Source: an uncultured Nitrospira sp.
GTDB taxonomy: Bacteria > Nitrospirota > Nitrospiria > Nitrospirales > Nitrospiraceae
Direction of reading: 5' to 3'
Assembly (NCBI GenBank): GCA_902500775.1
Contig: CABVRZ010000036.1
Location: forward strand, 1-37,131
DNA length: 37,131 bases
How positions within the stretch are numbered: the first letter of the stretch is position 1; every line of letters starts with the position of its first letter. A program made the translations under genes and the position numbers. This document shows positions 16,632-25,213 of the stretch, piece by piece. The notes beneath the pieces are model-generated. The model searched no databases, was not told the origin of the DNA, and worked only from the letters and a program-made list of their open reading frames with translations.

Positions 16632-18266
16632 ATGATGAACGAGCTTTTCTTTAGTTGTATGACGGCGTTGTTATTGTGCATGGCACTGATTCCGATTTTG
16701 CGAGTGGTCGCCGAGCGGTTTCAGATCATGGATCAACCCGGAGACCGAAAAGTTCATGAACACCCGGTGCCACGGATCGGTGGGATTGCGTTTGCGATTG
16801 GCGCCTGCGCCTCGATCGCATGGTGGGGGCCTCACGATCTGACCACCCTGTCGGCGTTGGCGGGATGCCTGGTGATCGTGGTGTTTGGGGTTTGGGACGA
16901 TCGTGTCAATCTTGGCTACCGGCCCAAGCTTATTGGTCAACTGATCGCTGCCTTTGTCGTTGTCTGGGGGGGGGGCATCTGGTTTACCACGCTGCCCTTT
17001 GGTTCTGATCTTGAGGTGCCGGCGTGGCTGGGGATGTTGGTGACGATTGTGTTTCTAGTCGGCGTATCGAACGCCGTGAATCTGACGGATGGATTAGACG
17101 GCCTGGCTGGTGGCCTCTCGTTCTTGACGATGAGCGGGATTGCGTATTTGGCCTACCTTTCCAACGACTCGACGGTGTTGCTGCTCACGGTTCCGTTTCT
17201 TGGGGCGATCTTGGGGTTCTTACGATATAACACCTATCCGGCACGTATCTTCATGGGGGACGGTGGCAGCCAACTCTTGGGATTCATGATGGGCGTGTTG
17301 GCCGTCTTGTTAACGGACTCATCGCGTGGGCCATTCACTCCGAGTCTGGCTCTATTTCTCTTGGGGCTTCCGTTCTTGGACACGCTTGGAGTCACCGGTC
17401 AACGGCTAGCCGAGGGACGGTCACCATTCGTTGGGGATCGAGCCCATATCCATCATAAGCTGCTCAAAGTGGGACTGACACACTATGAAGCCGTGAGCGT
17501 GATTTATCTGGTTCAAGTGAGCATGCTGGGGGTCACCTATCTGCTCCGATGGCAGTCAGATGCGGTGATCTTACCACTCTATCTTCTGCTGGCTTTTGCG
17601 GTGTTGATGTTATTTGTCGCCGCTGGGCGAGGACTATTTCCAGCGGTCACGGCACAACGTGGGCACTTTCTCCCCAATGGGACGGTGGCCCGGTTGATGA
17701 ATGGTCCGTGGCTTACTGAATTGCCGATCCAGTTTTTGGCGGTGGCCGTTCCACTGTTTCTGATTGCGCTCGTATTTCTTCCGGCGACGGTCCCCAACGA
17801 TGTGGGGTATGTCTCGATCGTGCTATTCGCAGTGGTGCTGACCGGCCTCTTCTGCTCTTCGCGGGTCGCGCCGTATTTTGTGCGAGGAGGACTCTATGTG
17901 GGAACCACATTCTTGCTCTACGTCTGTGAAGGAACTCGGTCAGGTGCGATTGAAGTCGTTACGATGGCAGATAATATATTTTTTGCCGTGGTGGCCGTCA
18001 TGGTGCTCCTTAGTCTTCGATTCAATCAGGACAACCGGTTTCAAACAACGCCACTGGACTATTTGATGATCTTCTTGGCCGTCACGTTTCCATTACTGCC
18101 TGAGGTCCACGCAGATCTCTCGCATCTTGGCCTCTTTGCTGCGAAGCTGGTGGTGCTCTTTTTCTCCTTTGAGCTGCTGCTGCACACATTTTCTACCCGC
18201 GTGAGGCAGTTGGGGCTTGTCTCGCTCTGGATTCTCTTTGGGTTAGGAATTCGGATTTTGTTGTAG
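16632..18266 (+). CDS. WecA/MraY-like undecaprenyl-phosphate sugar-1-phosphate transferase with C-terminal extension
   Basis: The 544-residue membrane protein has the family signatures in order: DQPGDRKVHEHPVPRIGG (35-51), VWDDR (Asp89, Asp90), NAVNLTDGLDGLAGG (147-161), ARIFMGDGGSQ (204-214) and AHIHHKLL (271-278). These catalyse transfer of a sugar-1-phosphate, typically GlcNAc-1-P, to undecaprenyl phosphate, the first committed step. Family members are usually about 320-380 residues. Here about 200 extra, strongly hydrophobic residues follow. ATG 16632 is chosen for GGTGAGG six bases upstream; a TTG at 16587 would overlap the exosortase gene. A WecG-type transferase is at 13025. Confidence 0.9.
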   Translation: MMNELFFSCMTALLLCMALIPILRVVAERFQIMDQPGDRKVHEHPVPRIGGIAFAIGACASIAWWGPHDLTTLSALAGCLVIVVFGVWDDRVNLGYRPKLIGQLIAAFVVVWGGGIWFTTLPFGSDLEVPAWLGMLVTIVFLVGVSNAVNLTDGLDGLAGGLSFLTMSGIAYLAYLSNDSTVLLLTVPFLGAILGFLRYNTYPARIFMGDGGSQLLGFMMGVLAVLLTDSSRGPFTPSLALFLLGLPFLDTLGVTGQRLAEGRSPFVGDRAHIHHKLLKVGLTHYEAVSVIYLVQVSMLGVTYLLRWQSDAVILPLYLLLAFAVLMLFVAAGRGLFPAVTAQRGHFLPNGTVARLMNGPWLTELPIQFLAVAVPLFLIALVFLPATVPNDVGYVSIVLFAVVLTGLFCSSRVAPYFVRGGLYVGTTFLLYVCEGTRSGAIEVVTMADNIFFAVVAVMVLLSLRFNQDNRFQTTPLDYLMIFLAVTFPLLPEVHADLSHLGLFAAKLVVLFFSFELLLHTFSTRVRQLGLVSLWILFGLGIRILL

Positions 18267-18295
18267 CGAACGAAGTTACGTAATAACCTACAAGT

Positions 18296-20728
18296 ATGGA
18301 TGCACAAGTTGCACAGAGGTTCCCGCGACGCATGCTCGAAGGACTTGGCACAATCAGTGCTGTGCTATTGATGACTGTGGTATGGACGGCGTGTGGAGGG
18401 CCTGAGGAAAGAAAAGCAAAGTACTTCGCTCGTGCTACTGAGTACATCGATGTCGCCAACTATCCCAAAGCACGGGTGGCCCTGAGAAATGTGCTGAAAA
18501 TTGATCCCAAGGATGCCGATGCCTATGTGCTCTTTGCTCGCGTTGAGGAGAAGGAAAGGAATTGGCGCAACGCCGTGCAACTCTATCAGGAGGCCGTACG
18601 GCTAAATCCGACCCATACCGCTGCGTTACTGAGTTTGGGAAAATATTACCTGGAAGCTCGATTAACTGATCATGCGGTAGAAGCGGCGGAGACGGTGCTC
18701 AAACGAGATCCGCATCATGCACAGGCCCGTGCCCTGAAAATTGCCGCACAGGTAGTCACGGATGCGGCCGTACTTGAGGCGATTCCACGGGCGGAAGCAC
18801 TGGCCAAGGACTTTCCGGTAGAACCGGACGTCACGATTCTCCTTGCGACATTATATAGCCAACGTCAACGATATCGTGAGGCTCAGGACACCCTGCGACG
18901 TGCCTTGGACGCACATCCCAAGGATCTGGATCTCCTGAATAGCTTGAACGCGGTCTTTACGAAAGCCAACGATCTGGCTGGTGCGGAGCGCGTGGCCCGC
19001 CAGATGATCGATGTTGAGCCAGAGTCACTCGATCATCGACTGAGATTGGCTCATCTGTATGTTCAACAGAAGACCTATGATCGGGCCGAAACCGTGCTTC
19101 GCGATGCGGTCGCACGGGATCGGAACAGTGAGCGGCGCTGGTTTGTCCTCGCCGATTTCTTTGCGAGTCGGAACGATCTGACATCTGCCGAGCAAGTTCT
19201 GCTGGAAGCGACGGCACAGTTGCCGTATTCGAGCCAACTACAATTTGGAATCGCCATGCTCCATAGGAAGATGGGGCAGGAGGATAAAGCACGTGAACGA
19301 TATGATGCGTTGATCCGTGAACATCGTGAAAAGCCAGTTGGATTGGAAGCCAAGGTGAAGTTGGCAGAGATGGATTTTCAGGCCGGCAAGCAGATTGAAG
19401 CGGAACGTCAGGTGCAGGAGGTGTTGAAGGAGAATCCTCGATCGACCGAAGGCTTGATCCTTGCCGGGCGAATGGCCTTGACCAAGAAAAACGCGAAGGA
19501 TGCGGTGCAGGCGTTTCGGACCGTCCTGCATGATCAGCCAGAGTTAGCCGCTGTCCATTATCTGCTTGGTCAGGCGTATCAGGCTGATGGTGACATTAGT
19601 CTGGCAAAAGACAGTTTGGAGCGCGCGGTGGCTCTGTATCCAGACCAGATCGATGCAAAGCGATCCCTAGCATTGCTGGAGACTCAGAGTGGACGGCATC
19701 AGCAGGCGCGTGCGCGGCTCGAGGAGCTCTTGAAGCAGCGCCCAGATGATCTCACAGCGCTGGAGATACTGATGGCGTTGGATGTGGTGACGAAGAATTG
19801 GCAGAGAGCAGAACACACCCTGGCCCGACTTCGTCAGGTGTCAGGTGGCCGTCAGTCTGTGGCGCTGCTGGCTGAGGGGCGGTTCTACGAGGCGCAGCGC
19901 CGCCTGCGTGAGGCGAGTCTGGCCTACGAGCGTGCAGCTGAGATTGCTCCAAACGAACCGGAACCGCTCTTGTCGCTTGTGAAGATGGAAGTGGCGTTGG
20001 GGCAGGGCAGTCGCTCTCAAGCGAGGCTGGAGGCCATTTTGGCTTCTCGCAAGGATCATCCCTTTGCACATGGACTTCTGGGTGAGGTCTTGTCGCGTTC
20101 ACAGCAGTATGAAAAGGCTACGCTCCATTATCAGGAAGCAACTCGAATCAATCCCAAGTGGATGACCCCTTGGCTCAACTGGGGCACGGTATTGTTGTCC
20201 CTGAAGCAGCCGAACGTGACGGTACAGATCGTCCAAGAGGCGCTCAAGGCCAACCCCCAGAGCGAGGAGTTATACATGCTGTTGGCTTCTGCGCATTCTG
20301 AGCTAGGGCAACGGGATCCTGCTATCAGTGCCTATGAGACGACCTTGCAGTTGAATCCAAAGAATCTGCTGGCGGCAAACAACCTGGCCGTCTTGCTCGT
20401 TGATCATAAGGGGGATCCTGCCAGCTTGCAGAAAGCCTTCAGCTTGAGCAGAGAGTTTGAGAAGGATGCGCCACATCCGTTGTTCCTCGATACGCTGGCA
20501 TGGGTTCGATTCAAAATGGGGCAACCGGAAGAAGCAATCCGTCTCATGAAGGACGCAGTGGCCAAGTCTCCAGAACTGTCTGTCCTGAACTATCACCTTG
20601 GGATCGCATTCTTTCAGTCTGGTAAACGAGCTGAGGCTCGCACCTATCTTTCCAAAGCACTCAAGAGTCCCGAAGCATTTGAAGGGCGACGAGAGGCCGA
20701 GCAGGTCCTCGCACAGCTAAGGGGGTAA
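18296..20728 (+). CDS. prsT: PrsT-type TPR lipoprotein of exosortase systems
   Basis: The 810-residue protein starts with a lipoprotein-like signal ending in TAC (Cys33). Some twenty tetratricopeptide repeats follow without a break (for example YPKARVALRNVLKIDPKDADAY and NWRNAVQLYQEAVRLNPTHTAALLSLG). Length, N-terminus and position beside the exosortase and export genes match PrsT/TIGR02917, a hallmark of PEP-CTERM loci. It probably sits in the periplasm on a membrane and acts as a scaffold for export or assembly; its exact role is not known. The lipobox has a tryptophan at -3, which is unusual, and an internal ATG at 18332 would give a shorter signal. Only 29 bases separate it from the previous gene. 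Confidence 0.9.
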   Translation: MDAQVAQRFPRRMLEGLGTISAVLLMTVVWTACGGPEERKAKYFARATEYIDVANYPKARVALRNVLKIDPKDADAYVLFARVEEKERNWRNAVQLYQEAVRLNPTHTAALLSLGKYYLEARLTDHAVEAAETVLKRDPHHAQARALKIAAQVVTDAAVLEAIPRAEALAKDFPVEPDVTILLATLYSQRQRYREAQDTLRRALDAHPKDLDLLNSLNAVFTKANDLAGAERVARQMIDVEPESLDHRLRLAHLYVQQKTYDRAETVLRDAVARDRNSERRWFVLADFFASRNDLTSAEQVLLEATAQLPYSSQLQFGIAMLHRKMGQEDKARERYDALIREHREKPVGLEAKVKLAEMDFQAGKQIEAERQVQEVLKENPRSTEGLILAGRMALTKKNAKDAVQAFRTVLHDQPELAAVHYLLGQAYQADGDISLAKDSLERAVALYPDQIDAKRSLALLETQSGRHQQARARLEELLKQRPDDLTALEILMALDVVTKNWQRAEHTLARLRQVSGGRQSVALLAEGRFYEAQRRLREASLAYERAAEIAPNEPEPLLSLVKMEVALGQGSRSQARLEAILASRKDHPFAHGLLGEVLSRSQQYEKATLHYQEATRINPKWMTPWLNWGTVLLSLKQPNVTVQIVQEALKANPQSEELYMLLASAHSELGQRDPAISAYETTLQLNPKNLLAANNLAVLLVDHKGDPASLQKAFSLSREFEKDAPHPLFLDTLAWVRFKMGQPEEAIRLMKDAVAKSPELSVLNYHLGIAFFQSGKRAEARTYLSKALKSPEAFEGRREAEQVLAQLRG

Positions 20729-20737
20729 GAAGAAGCC

Positions 20738-21340
20738 ATGGTGCGTTCAGTGCGATCAATGTTCAGTATGGGACTGGTGGCGATGGGGCTCACGATGGTG
20801 ATGATGCCAGCGTATGCTGAAGATACGCTGCCAGCTTCCCTGGTAACACAGCTTGAGCCAGGATATCGACTTGGCGCGGAAGATATCTTGCTAGTGTCAG
20901 TGTGGAAAGATGAGCAGCTCACGCGTGAGGTCGTGGTGCGCCCGGATGGGATGTTCTCGTTTCCCCTCGTCGGCGACATCCAGGCGGAGAATCAAACGGT
21001 CGAGGACATTCGTGGAGAGTTGGTTAAGCGCCTGACGAAGTATATCCCGAATCCAAATGTGTCGGTGGCTGTGACGAAAGTCGCTAGCTACAAAGTATAT
21101 GTCGTCGGGCGGGTCAATAAACCAGGTGAATACGTGATCGGCCATTATGCCGATGTGCTGCAGGCGCTCAGTCTTGCCGGAGGACTGACACCGTTTGCCG
21201 GAGAAAACGACATCAAGGTGATGCGTCGTGTGAGGGGGGAGCAGCGAGCCATTCCCTTTCGGTATGGAGATATTCGAAAAGGGCGGGATTTAGAGCAGAA
21301 TATCCTTCTCCAGCGCGGTGACGTCGTCATGGTGCCGTAA
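20738..21340 (+). CDS. Wza-like polysaccharide export protein (Poly_export plus SLBB)
   Basis: The 200-residue protein has a signal peptide (cut near AYA-EDT). The Poly_export domain is about 45-125 (YRLGAEDILLVSVWKDEQLTREVVVRPDG, then IPNPNVSVAV), and one SLBB domain lies at about 126-180 (VYVVGRVNKPGEYVI). It should form the periplasmic or outer-membrane channel for the polymer. It lacks the N-terminal lipid cysteine of Wza and is only about half as long, which is typical of the short export proteins of exosortase loci (TIGR03027 group). It lies nine bases after prsT and four before the barrel gene, so co-translation is likely. Confidence 0.92.
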   Translation: MVRSVRSMFSMGLVAMGLTMVMMPAYAEDTLPASLVTQLEPGYRLGAEDILLVSVWKDEQLTREVVVRPDGMFSFPLVGDIQAENQTVEDIRGELVKRLTKYIPNPNVSVAVTKVASYKVYVVGRVNKPGEYVIGHYADVLQALSLAGGLTPFAGENDIKVMRRVRGEQRAIPFRYGDIRKGRDLEQNILLQRGDVVMVP

Positions 21341-21343
21341 CCA

Positions 21344-22570
21344 ATGCATGAGAGGTGTCAGGTTGGAGGTCGTGAGCTATGTCGATACGTCAAAATTGTG
21401 GGGCAGTTCATGGTGTTGCTCTGGGGCTTCGGATATGGAATGACGAATTACAGCGAGGCGGCAGAATGGTCACTGGCTCCGTCTATTGGGACAAAGGGAG
21501 TCTATAACAGTAACTTACTGTTGACGCCGCTCCCTCATCACGACACCTATGGCTATTGGGTCACACCGGCGACAGAAATATCAGGCAAGACCGAGCGTCT
21601 GGATGTCAGCAGCAAGCTGGCTGCTGATGTCGTCGGATATTTCGGGGGAGAGGACCGGCAATTTACGAACGTCTTCGCTCCCTTGTCGATGCGCTATCGA
21701 ACAGAGCAGGATCTCTTCGGATTCAACGGAGGATTCACCCGCGACAATACGTTACTCAGTGAACTGCAGGCCACGGGGGTTGTCCTGCAATTTGCTCAGC
21801 GTAATCAGTGGACATTTAATCCGACGTGGACGCGAAGCCTGACTGAAAATCTATCATTTCAATCATCGGTGCAGTTCTCTGACACGACGTATGAGAGTGC
21901 CAGATTGGTTGATCATCGAGTCGTCGGTGGGTCTGGTGGATTTCAATACCAGGTGACGGAGCGCGATCATATTCAGCTATCAGGATCGTACGTTGACTTT
22001 CAAACAATCGACTCGTCATTTCCTTTTCGCGCCAACTATCCGGGAATCAGTATGAGTCTGACACATGCCTTTAATGAGTCACTTACCGGAACCGTCTACG
22101 GTGGGCCCAGGTTCTTATCATCGACGACACACACGTCGTTTGGCGGCATTAGCGCTAGGGAGACCGTGTGGCTGGCAGGAGCCCATATGATGAAGAAGTT
22201 CGAGCGGGCCACGGTGCAGATGTCGTTCGTTCGTGATCTTGCCCCAAGTGGATTTGGACTCTTGATTCAGACCAATCGAGGCGAAGTTTCTGGATCGTAT
22301 GATCTATCAGAAACCCTTTCGTGCTCTCTTAATGTAGTCGGCATGCTCACGAGCGGAAAGGCAAGTGCGGCCAGCGGTGAAGGTTTTCCTGATAGCAGCT
22401 ATGTCAGTGTGACACCGCAATTATCCTGGCAATTGTTCGAGTGGTGGAGGGCAGAGGTGTCCTACATGTTTCGCTGGCGCGATACCGATATCGCCATTAG
22501 TTCGGCGGAGTCTCATGCGACCATGTTGATGGTGACCTATGCTCCGCAAAAATTATCGTTTTCTTACTAA
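21344..22570 (+). CDS. Outer-membrane beta-barrel protein of the exosortase/EPS locus
   Basis: The 408-residue protein has a hydrophobic N-terminus (about 15-40, cut near SEA-AEW). The rest alternates polar and aromatic residues in strands (for example FNPTWTRSLTENLSFQSSVQF, GFQYQVTERDHIQLSGSYV) and ends in an aromatic (KLSFSY), the sign of a BamA-inserted barrel. Its place between export and chain-length genes agrees with the TIGR03016-type barrels of PEP-CTERM loci, thought to help polymer cross the outer membrane. The start at 21344 is not secure: an ATG at 21410 has GGGG upstream and would leave a shorter signal. No enzymatic motif is seen. Confidence 0.8.
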   Translation: MHERCQVGGRELCRYVKIVGQFMVLLWGFGYGMTNYSEAAEWSLAPSIGTKGVYNSNLLLTPLPHHDTYGYWVTPATEISGKTERLDVSSKLAADVVGYFGGEDRQFTNVFAPLSMRYRTEQDLFGFNGGFTRDNTLLSELQATGVVLQFAQRNQWTFNPTWTRSLTENLSFQSSVQFSDTTYESARLVDHRVVGGSGGFQYQVTERDHIQLSGSYVDFQTIDSSFPFRANYPGISMSLTHAFNESLTGTVYGGPRFLSSTTHTSFGGISARETVWLAGAHMMKKFERATVQMSFVRDLAPSGFGLLIQTNRGEVSGSYDLSETLSCSLNVVGMLTSGKASAASGEGFPDSSYVSVTPQLSWQLFEWWRAEVSYMFRWRDTDIAISSAESHATMLMVTYAPQKLSFSY

Positions 22571-22588
22571 CTGACGACGTAGAGGGCC

Positions 22589-24340
22589 ATGCATACTACC
22601 GAGCGAACCATGAGCGCGAAGGACTATATAGCGACCTTTTCGAGACGCCGAAAACTTATCCTCCTAACGGGGGTGGGGGTTCTGGCGATGTCTCTCACGG
22701 TGGCGTTTCTCTGGCCGCCGACTTACAAATCTACTGCGACGATATTGATTGAAGAACAGGAGATTCCATCTGATCTTGTACGATCGACCATTACCAGCTA
22801 TGCCGATCAACGGATTGAAACCATCAAACAACAGGTGATGAGTCGAACGACGCTCTGGAAAGTGGTAGAGCAGTTTGGTCTGTATCAGGATCTCCAAAAG
22901 AACAGTCCGGCCGAGGAGATTGTGAAGCGGTTCATCAAAGATATTGAAGTTGAGGTGATCAGCGCGGATGTCGTGGATAAGCGTACCCAACATGCCACCA
23001 AGGCAACCATCGCGTTTACCGTGTCGTATCAGAATCGCTCTCCCGAATCGGCACAGAAGGTGGCGAATGAGCTCACCAGTTTGTTTTTGGGAGAAAACTT
23101 GAAGAGCCGCGAACGACAAGCACAAGAAGCCACCTCCTTTCTGCAGCAGGAAGCGGAGAACCTCGCTCGGCATATTAGTGAGATCGATGAAAAGATTGCT
23201 ACATTTAAGCAGCGTGCTAAAGGGGCGCTGCCGGAGTTGATGCCCTTGAATCAGCAGTTGATGAACCAAGCTGAACGTGAGTTGATGGATGTCGATCAGC
23301 AGGTGCGTGGCTTAGAAGAACGGAAAACGTATCTCGAGGGTGAGTTGGCGACCGTCAAACCGAATACGCCGATTATTTCCGTGACTGGAGCGCGTATTCT
23401 TGATTCAAACGAACGGCTGCGCGTCTTACGGGCGGAGTATGCCGGAGTTGCTGCCAATTTGTCACCGGATCACCCCGATGTAATGAAGATGAAACAGGAG
23501 ATCGATGCACTGGTCAAAGAGACCGGAGAAAGTCCGGATTCCGAGGAGGTGTCGAAGCGGCTCGTTGAGGCACGCACGGCGTTGGCCACGGACTTGGAGC
23601 GACTCGGGCCTGAGCATCCCGATGTTCTGCAAGCCCGTCGAAAAATAGTGGGTCTCGAGCAAGAAGTGCAGGTACTCAAGGGGACGTCGAGGAAAGTTGC
23701 CAGTCAGCGGCCGGAAAATCCGGCCTATATCAACCTGCAAGCCCAGCTCAACTCCGTCACGTCGTCATTGGAGGCGTTTCGCACTACCCGCGCGGATATC
23801 AAGCGGCGATTGCAAGGGTATGCGACACGTCTGGAACGGGGGCCAGAGATTGAGCCAGAGTATCTGGTGCTGACGCGAGACCGTGATACGTCCGGGCAAA
23901 AATATCAGGACATCCGATCAAGATTGCTGGAAGCAAGGGTAGCCGAAGGCTTGGAGGTCCAACGAAAAGGAGAGCGGTTCTCGCTCATTGATCCTCCCAG
24001 TCTCCCCGAGAAGCCGTATAAACCCAATCGGTTTGCTATCGTTCTTCTGGGATTCCTTCTCGCGATGGGCGGGGGAATAGGTGTGGGAGCGGTTGCGGAA
24101 TCATTCGATCATTCTATTCGAACTCCCGATCAGCTCGTAGTTCTCACGCAGCAGTTCCCGCTTGCCATCATTCCGTTTATGCCCAACGAAGAAGACTTAT
24201 CGCAGATGCAGCTAAAGCGGCGCGTCATACAAACGGCGGGAGTTGGGTGTTTTGCGACGGCCATTGTACTGGTGCACATCTTTGTGATCCCGTTAGACGT
24301 GCTGTGGTTTTCAACATTGCGACGGTTTTGGACGGAATAA
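22589..24340 (+). CDS. Wzz/GNVR chain-length determinant protein
   Basis: The 583-residue protein has a cytosolic N-terminus, a membrane helix near 26-45, then a long periplasmic coiled-coil part (about 55-450, EREL, Q- and K-rich) with the GNVR-like segment ending in NRFAIVLLGF. A second helix (about 466-488) and a third near 553-575 follow. Such proteins set polymer length with a tyrosine kinase. The kinase domain is on the separate gene that follows, as in XrtA-type loci (TIGR03007 group). GAGGG precedes the ATG; a second ATG lies at 22610. The extra third membrane helix at the C-terminus puts the tail on the opposite side from usual and could matter for kinase docking. Confidence 0.88.
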   Translation: MHTTERTMSAKDYIATFSRRRKLILLTGVGVLAMSLTVAFLWPPTYKSTATILIEEQEIPSDLVRSTITSYADQRIETIKQQVMSRTTLWKVVEQFGLYQDLQKNSPAEEIVKRFIKDIEVEVISADVVDKRTQHATKATIAFTVSYQNRSPESAQKVANELTSLFLGENLKSRERQAQEATSFLQQEAENLARHISEIDEKIATFKQRAKGALPELMPLNQQLMNQAERELMDVDQQVRGLEERKTYLEGELATVKPNTPIISVTGARILDSNERLRVLRAEYAGVAANLSPDHPDVMKMKQEIDALVKETGESPDSEEVSKRLVEARTALATDLERLGPEHPDVLQARRKIVGLEQEVQVLKGTSRKVASQRPENPAYINLQAQLNSVTSSLEAFRTTRADIKRRLQGYATRLERGPEIEPEYLVLTRDRDTSGQKYQDIRSRLLEARVAEGLEVQRKGERFSLIDPPSLPEKPYKPNRFAIVLLGFLLAMGGGIGVGAVAESFDHSIRTPDQLVVLTQQFPLAIIPFMPNEEDLSQMQLKRRVIQTAGVGCFATAIVLVHIFVIPLDVLWFSTLRRFWTE

Positions 24341-24354
24341 TCGATAGGACTATT

Positions 24355-25182
24355 ATGGATCGTATTCGTACTGCGCTTGAGCTGTATAAGGATGTTAAAC
24401 GTGCTTCTGCCACCGCGGAAGACTCGATACGGACTACGACGCAGGCGATTCCGTCCGAGATCACGTACACAAAAACTCGATCGACCAGTGTCTCTCGTGC
24501 CATCTTGCGCGAGCACCGCGTTATGGCCGCGCACACCAAAGGGCCGTTCGTCGATGCATACAAAATTCTCCGAACGCAGGTCACCCGGCGCCTTCGTGAG
24601 AATGGTTGGAATGTCGTGGGGATCACGAGTCCCGGCTATGGAGAGGGCAAAACGCTGACCGCCGTGAATCTGGCCGTCAGCCTTGCCATGGAAACCACTC
24701 AGACGGTTCTGTTGGTTGATTCGGACCTTCAAGATCCCACCGTACATCAGGTGTTCGGTGTGAAGGACTGTCTTGGGCTTGCTGACTATTTGTTGGATGA
24801 TCAGCCGGTTGAGGATTTGCTTCTGCACCCCGGGATTGGGCGGTTCGTTCTGTTACCAGGAGGCCGGGCGATCTCGAATTCAACCGAGATTTTGACCTCG
24901 CCCAAGATGGTGGCGTTGGTTGAAGAGTTGAAGCATCGATACCCTTCTCGCGTCGTCATCTTCGATCTTCCCCCGTTGCTTCATACGGCAGACGTATTGG
25001 CCTTCTCCCCTTACACCGATGCGTTGCTCCTCGTGGTTGAGGAGGGGAAGACGACAGGCGAGGAGCTGCAGCGGGCCTTGGCGTTGGTCAAGAATTCTCG
25101 CCCGGTCTTGGGCACGGTGCTGAACAAGGCTGGTCGATCGTCCCTGACGCTTCCAGAAATGAAAGCCATGTTGGCGATGTAG
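24355..25182 (+). CDS. CpsD/CapB-like BY-kinase family ATPase
   Basis: The 275-residue protein has Walker A (SPGYGEGKTL, Lys99), Walker A' (VLLVDSDLQDPT, about 118-129) and Walker B (VVIFDLPPLL, about 200-209), the set of bacterial tyrosine kinases that partner Wzz proteins. ATG 24355 follows AGGA; the frame is open further up, inside the Wzz gene, but without a start signal. Canonical BY-kinases end in a tyrosine cluster. Here the C-terminus (LTLPEMKAMLAM) has none, so it may phosphorylate partners or act as an ATP switch. The N-terminal 60 residues are polar and probably dock to the Wzz cytosolic tail. The gap to the Wzz stop is 14 bases. Confidence 0.88.
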   Translation: MDRIRTALELYKDVKRASATAEDSIRTTTQAIPSEITYTKTRSTSVSRAILREHRVMAAHTKGPFVDAYKILRTQVTRRLRENGWNVVGITSPGYGEGKTLTAVNLAVSLAMETTQTVLLVDSDLQDPTVHQVFGVKDCLGLADYLLDDQPVEDLLLHPGIGRFVLLPGGRAISNSTEILTSPKMVALVEELKHRYPSRVVIFDLPPLLHTADVLAFSPYTDALLLVVEEGKTTGEELQRALALVKNSRPVLGTVLNKAGRSSLTLPEMKAMLAM

Positions 25183-25213
25183 CCGACACGGCTCAGCTGA
25201 GTACGGCGTCTCG

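Noticed and set aside
22664-23269. Open frame of 201 codons on the minus strand
   Set aside because: It is a shadow of the chain-length gene, with no family resemblance.
24130-24828. Open frame of 232 codons on the minus strand
   Set aside because: It is antisense to the end of the Wzz gene and the start of the kinase gene and has no motif or start signal.
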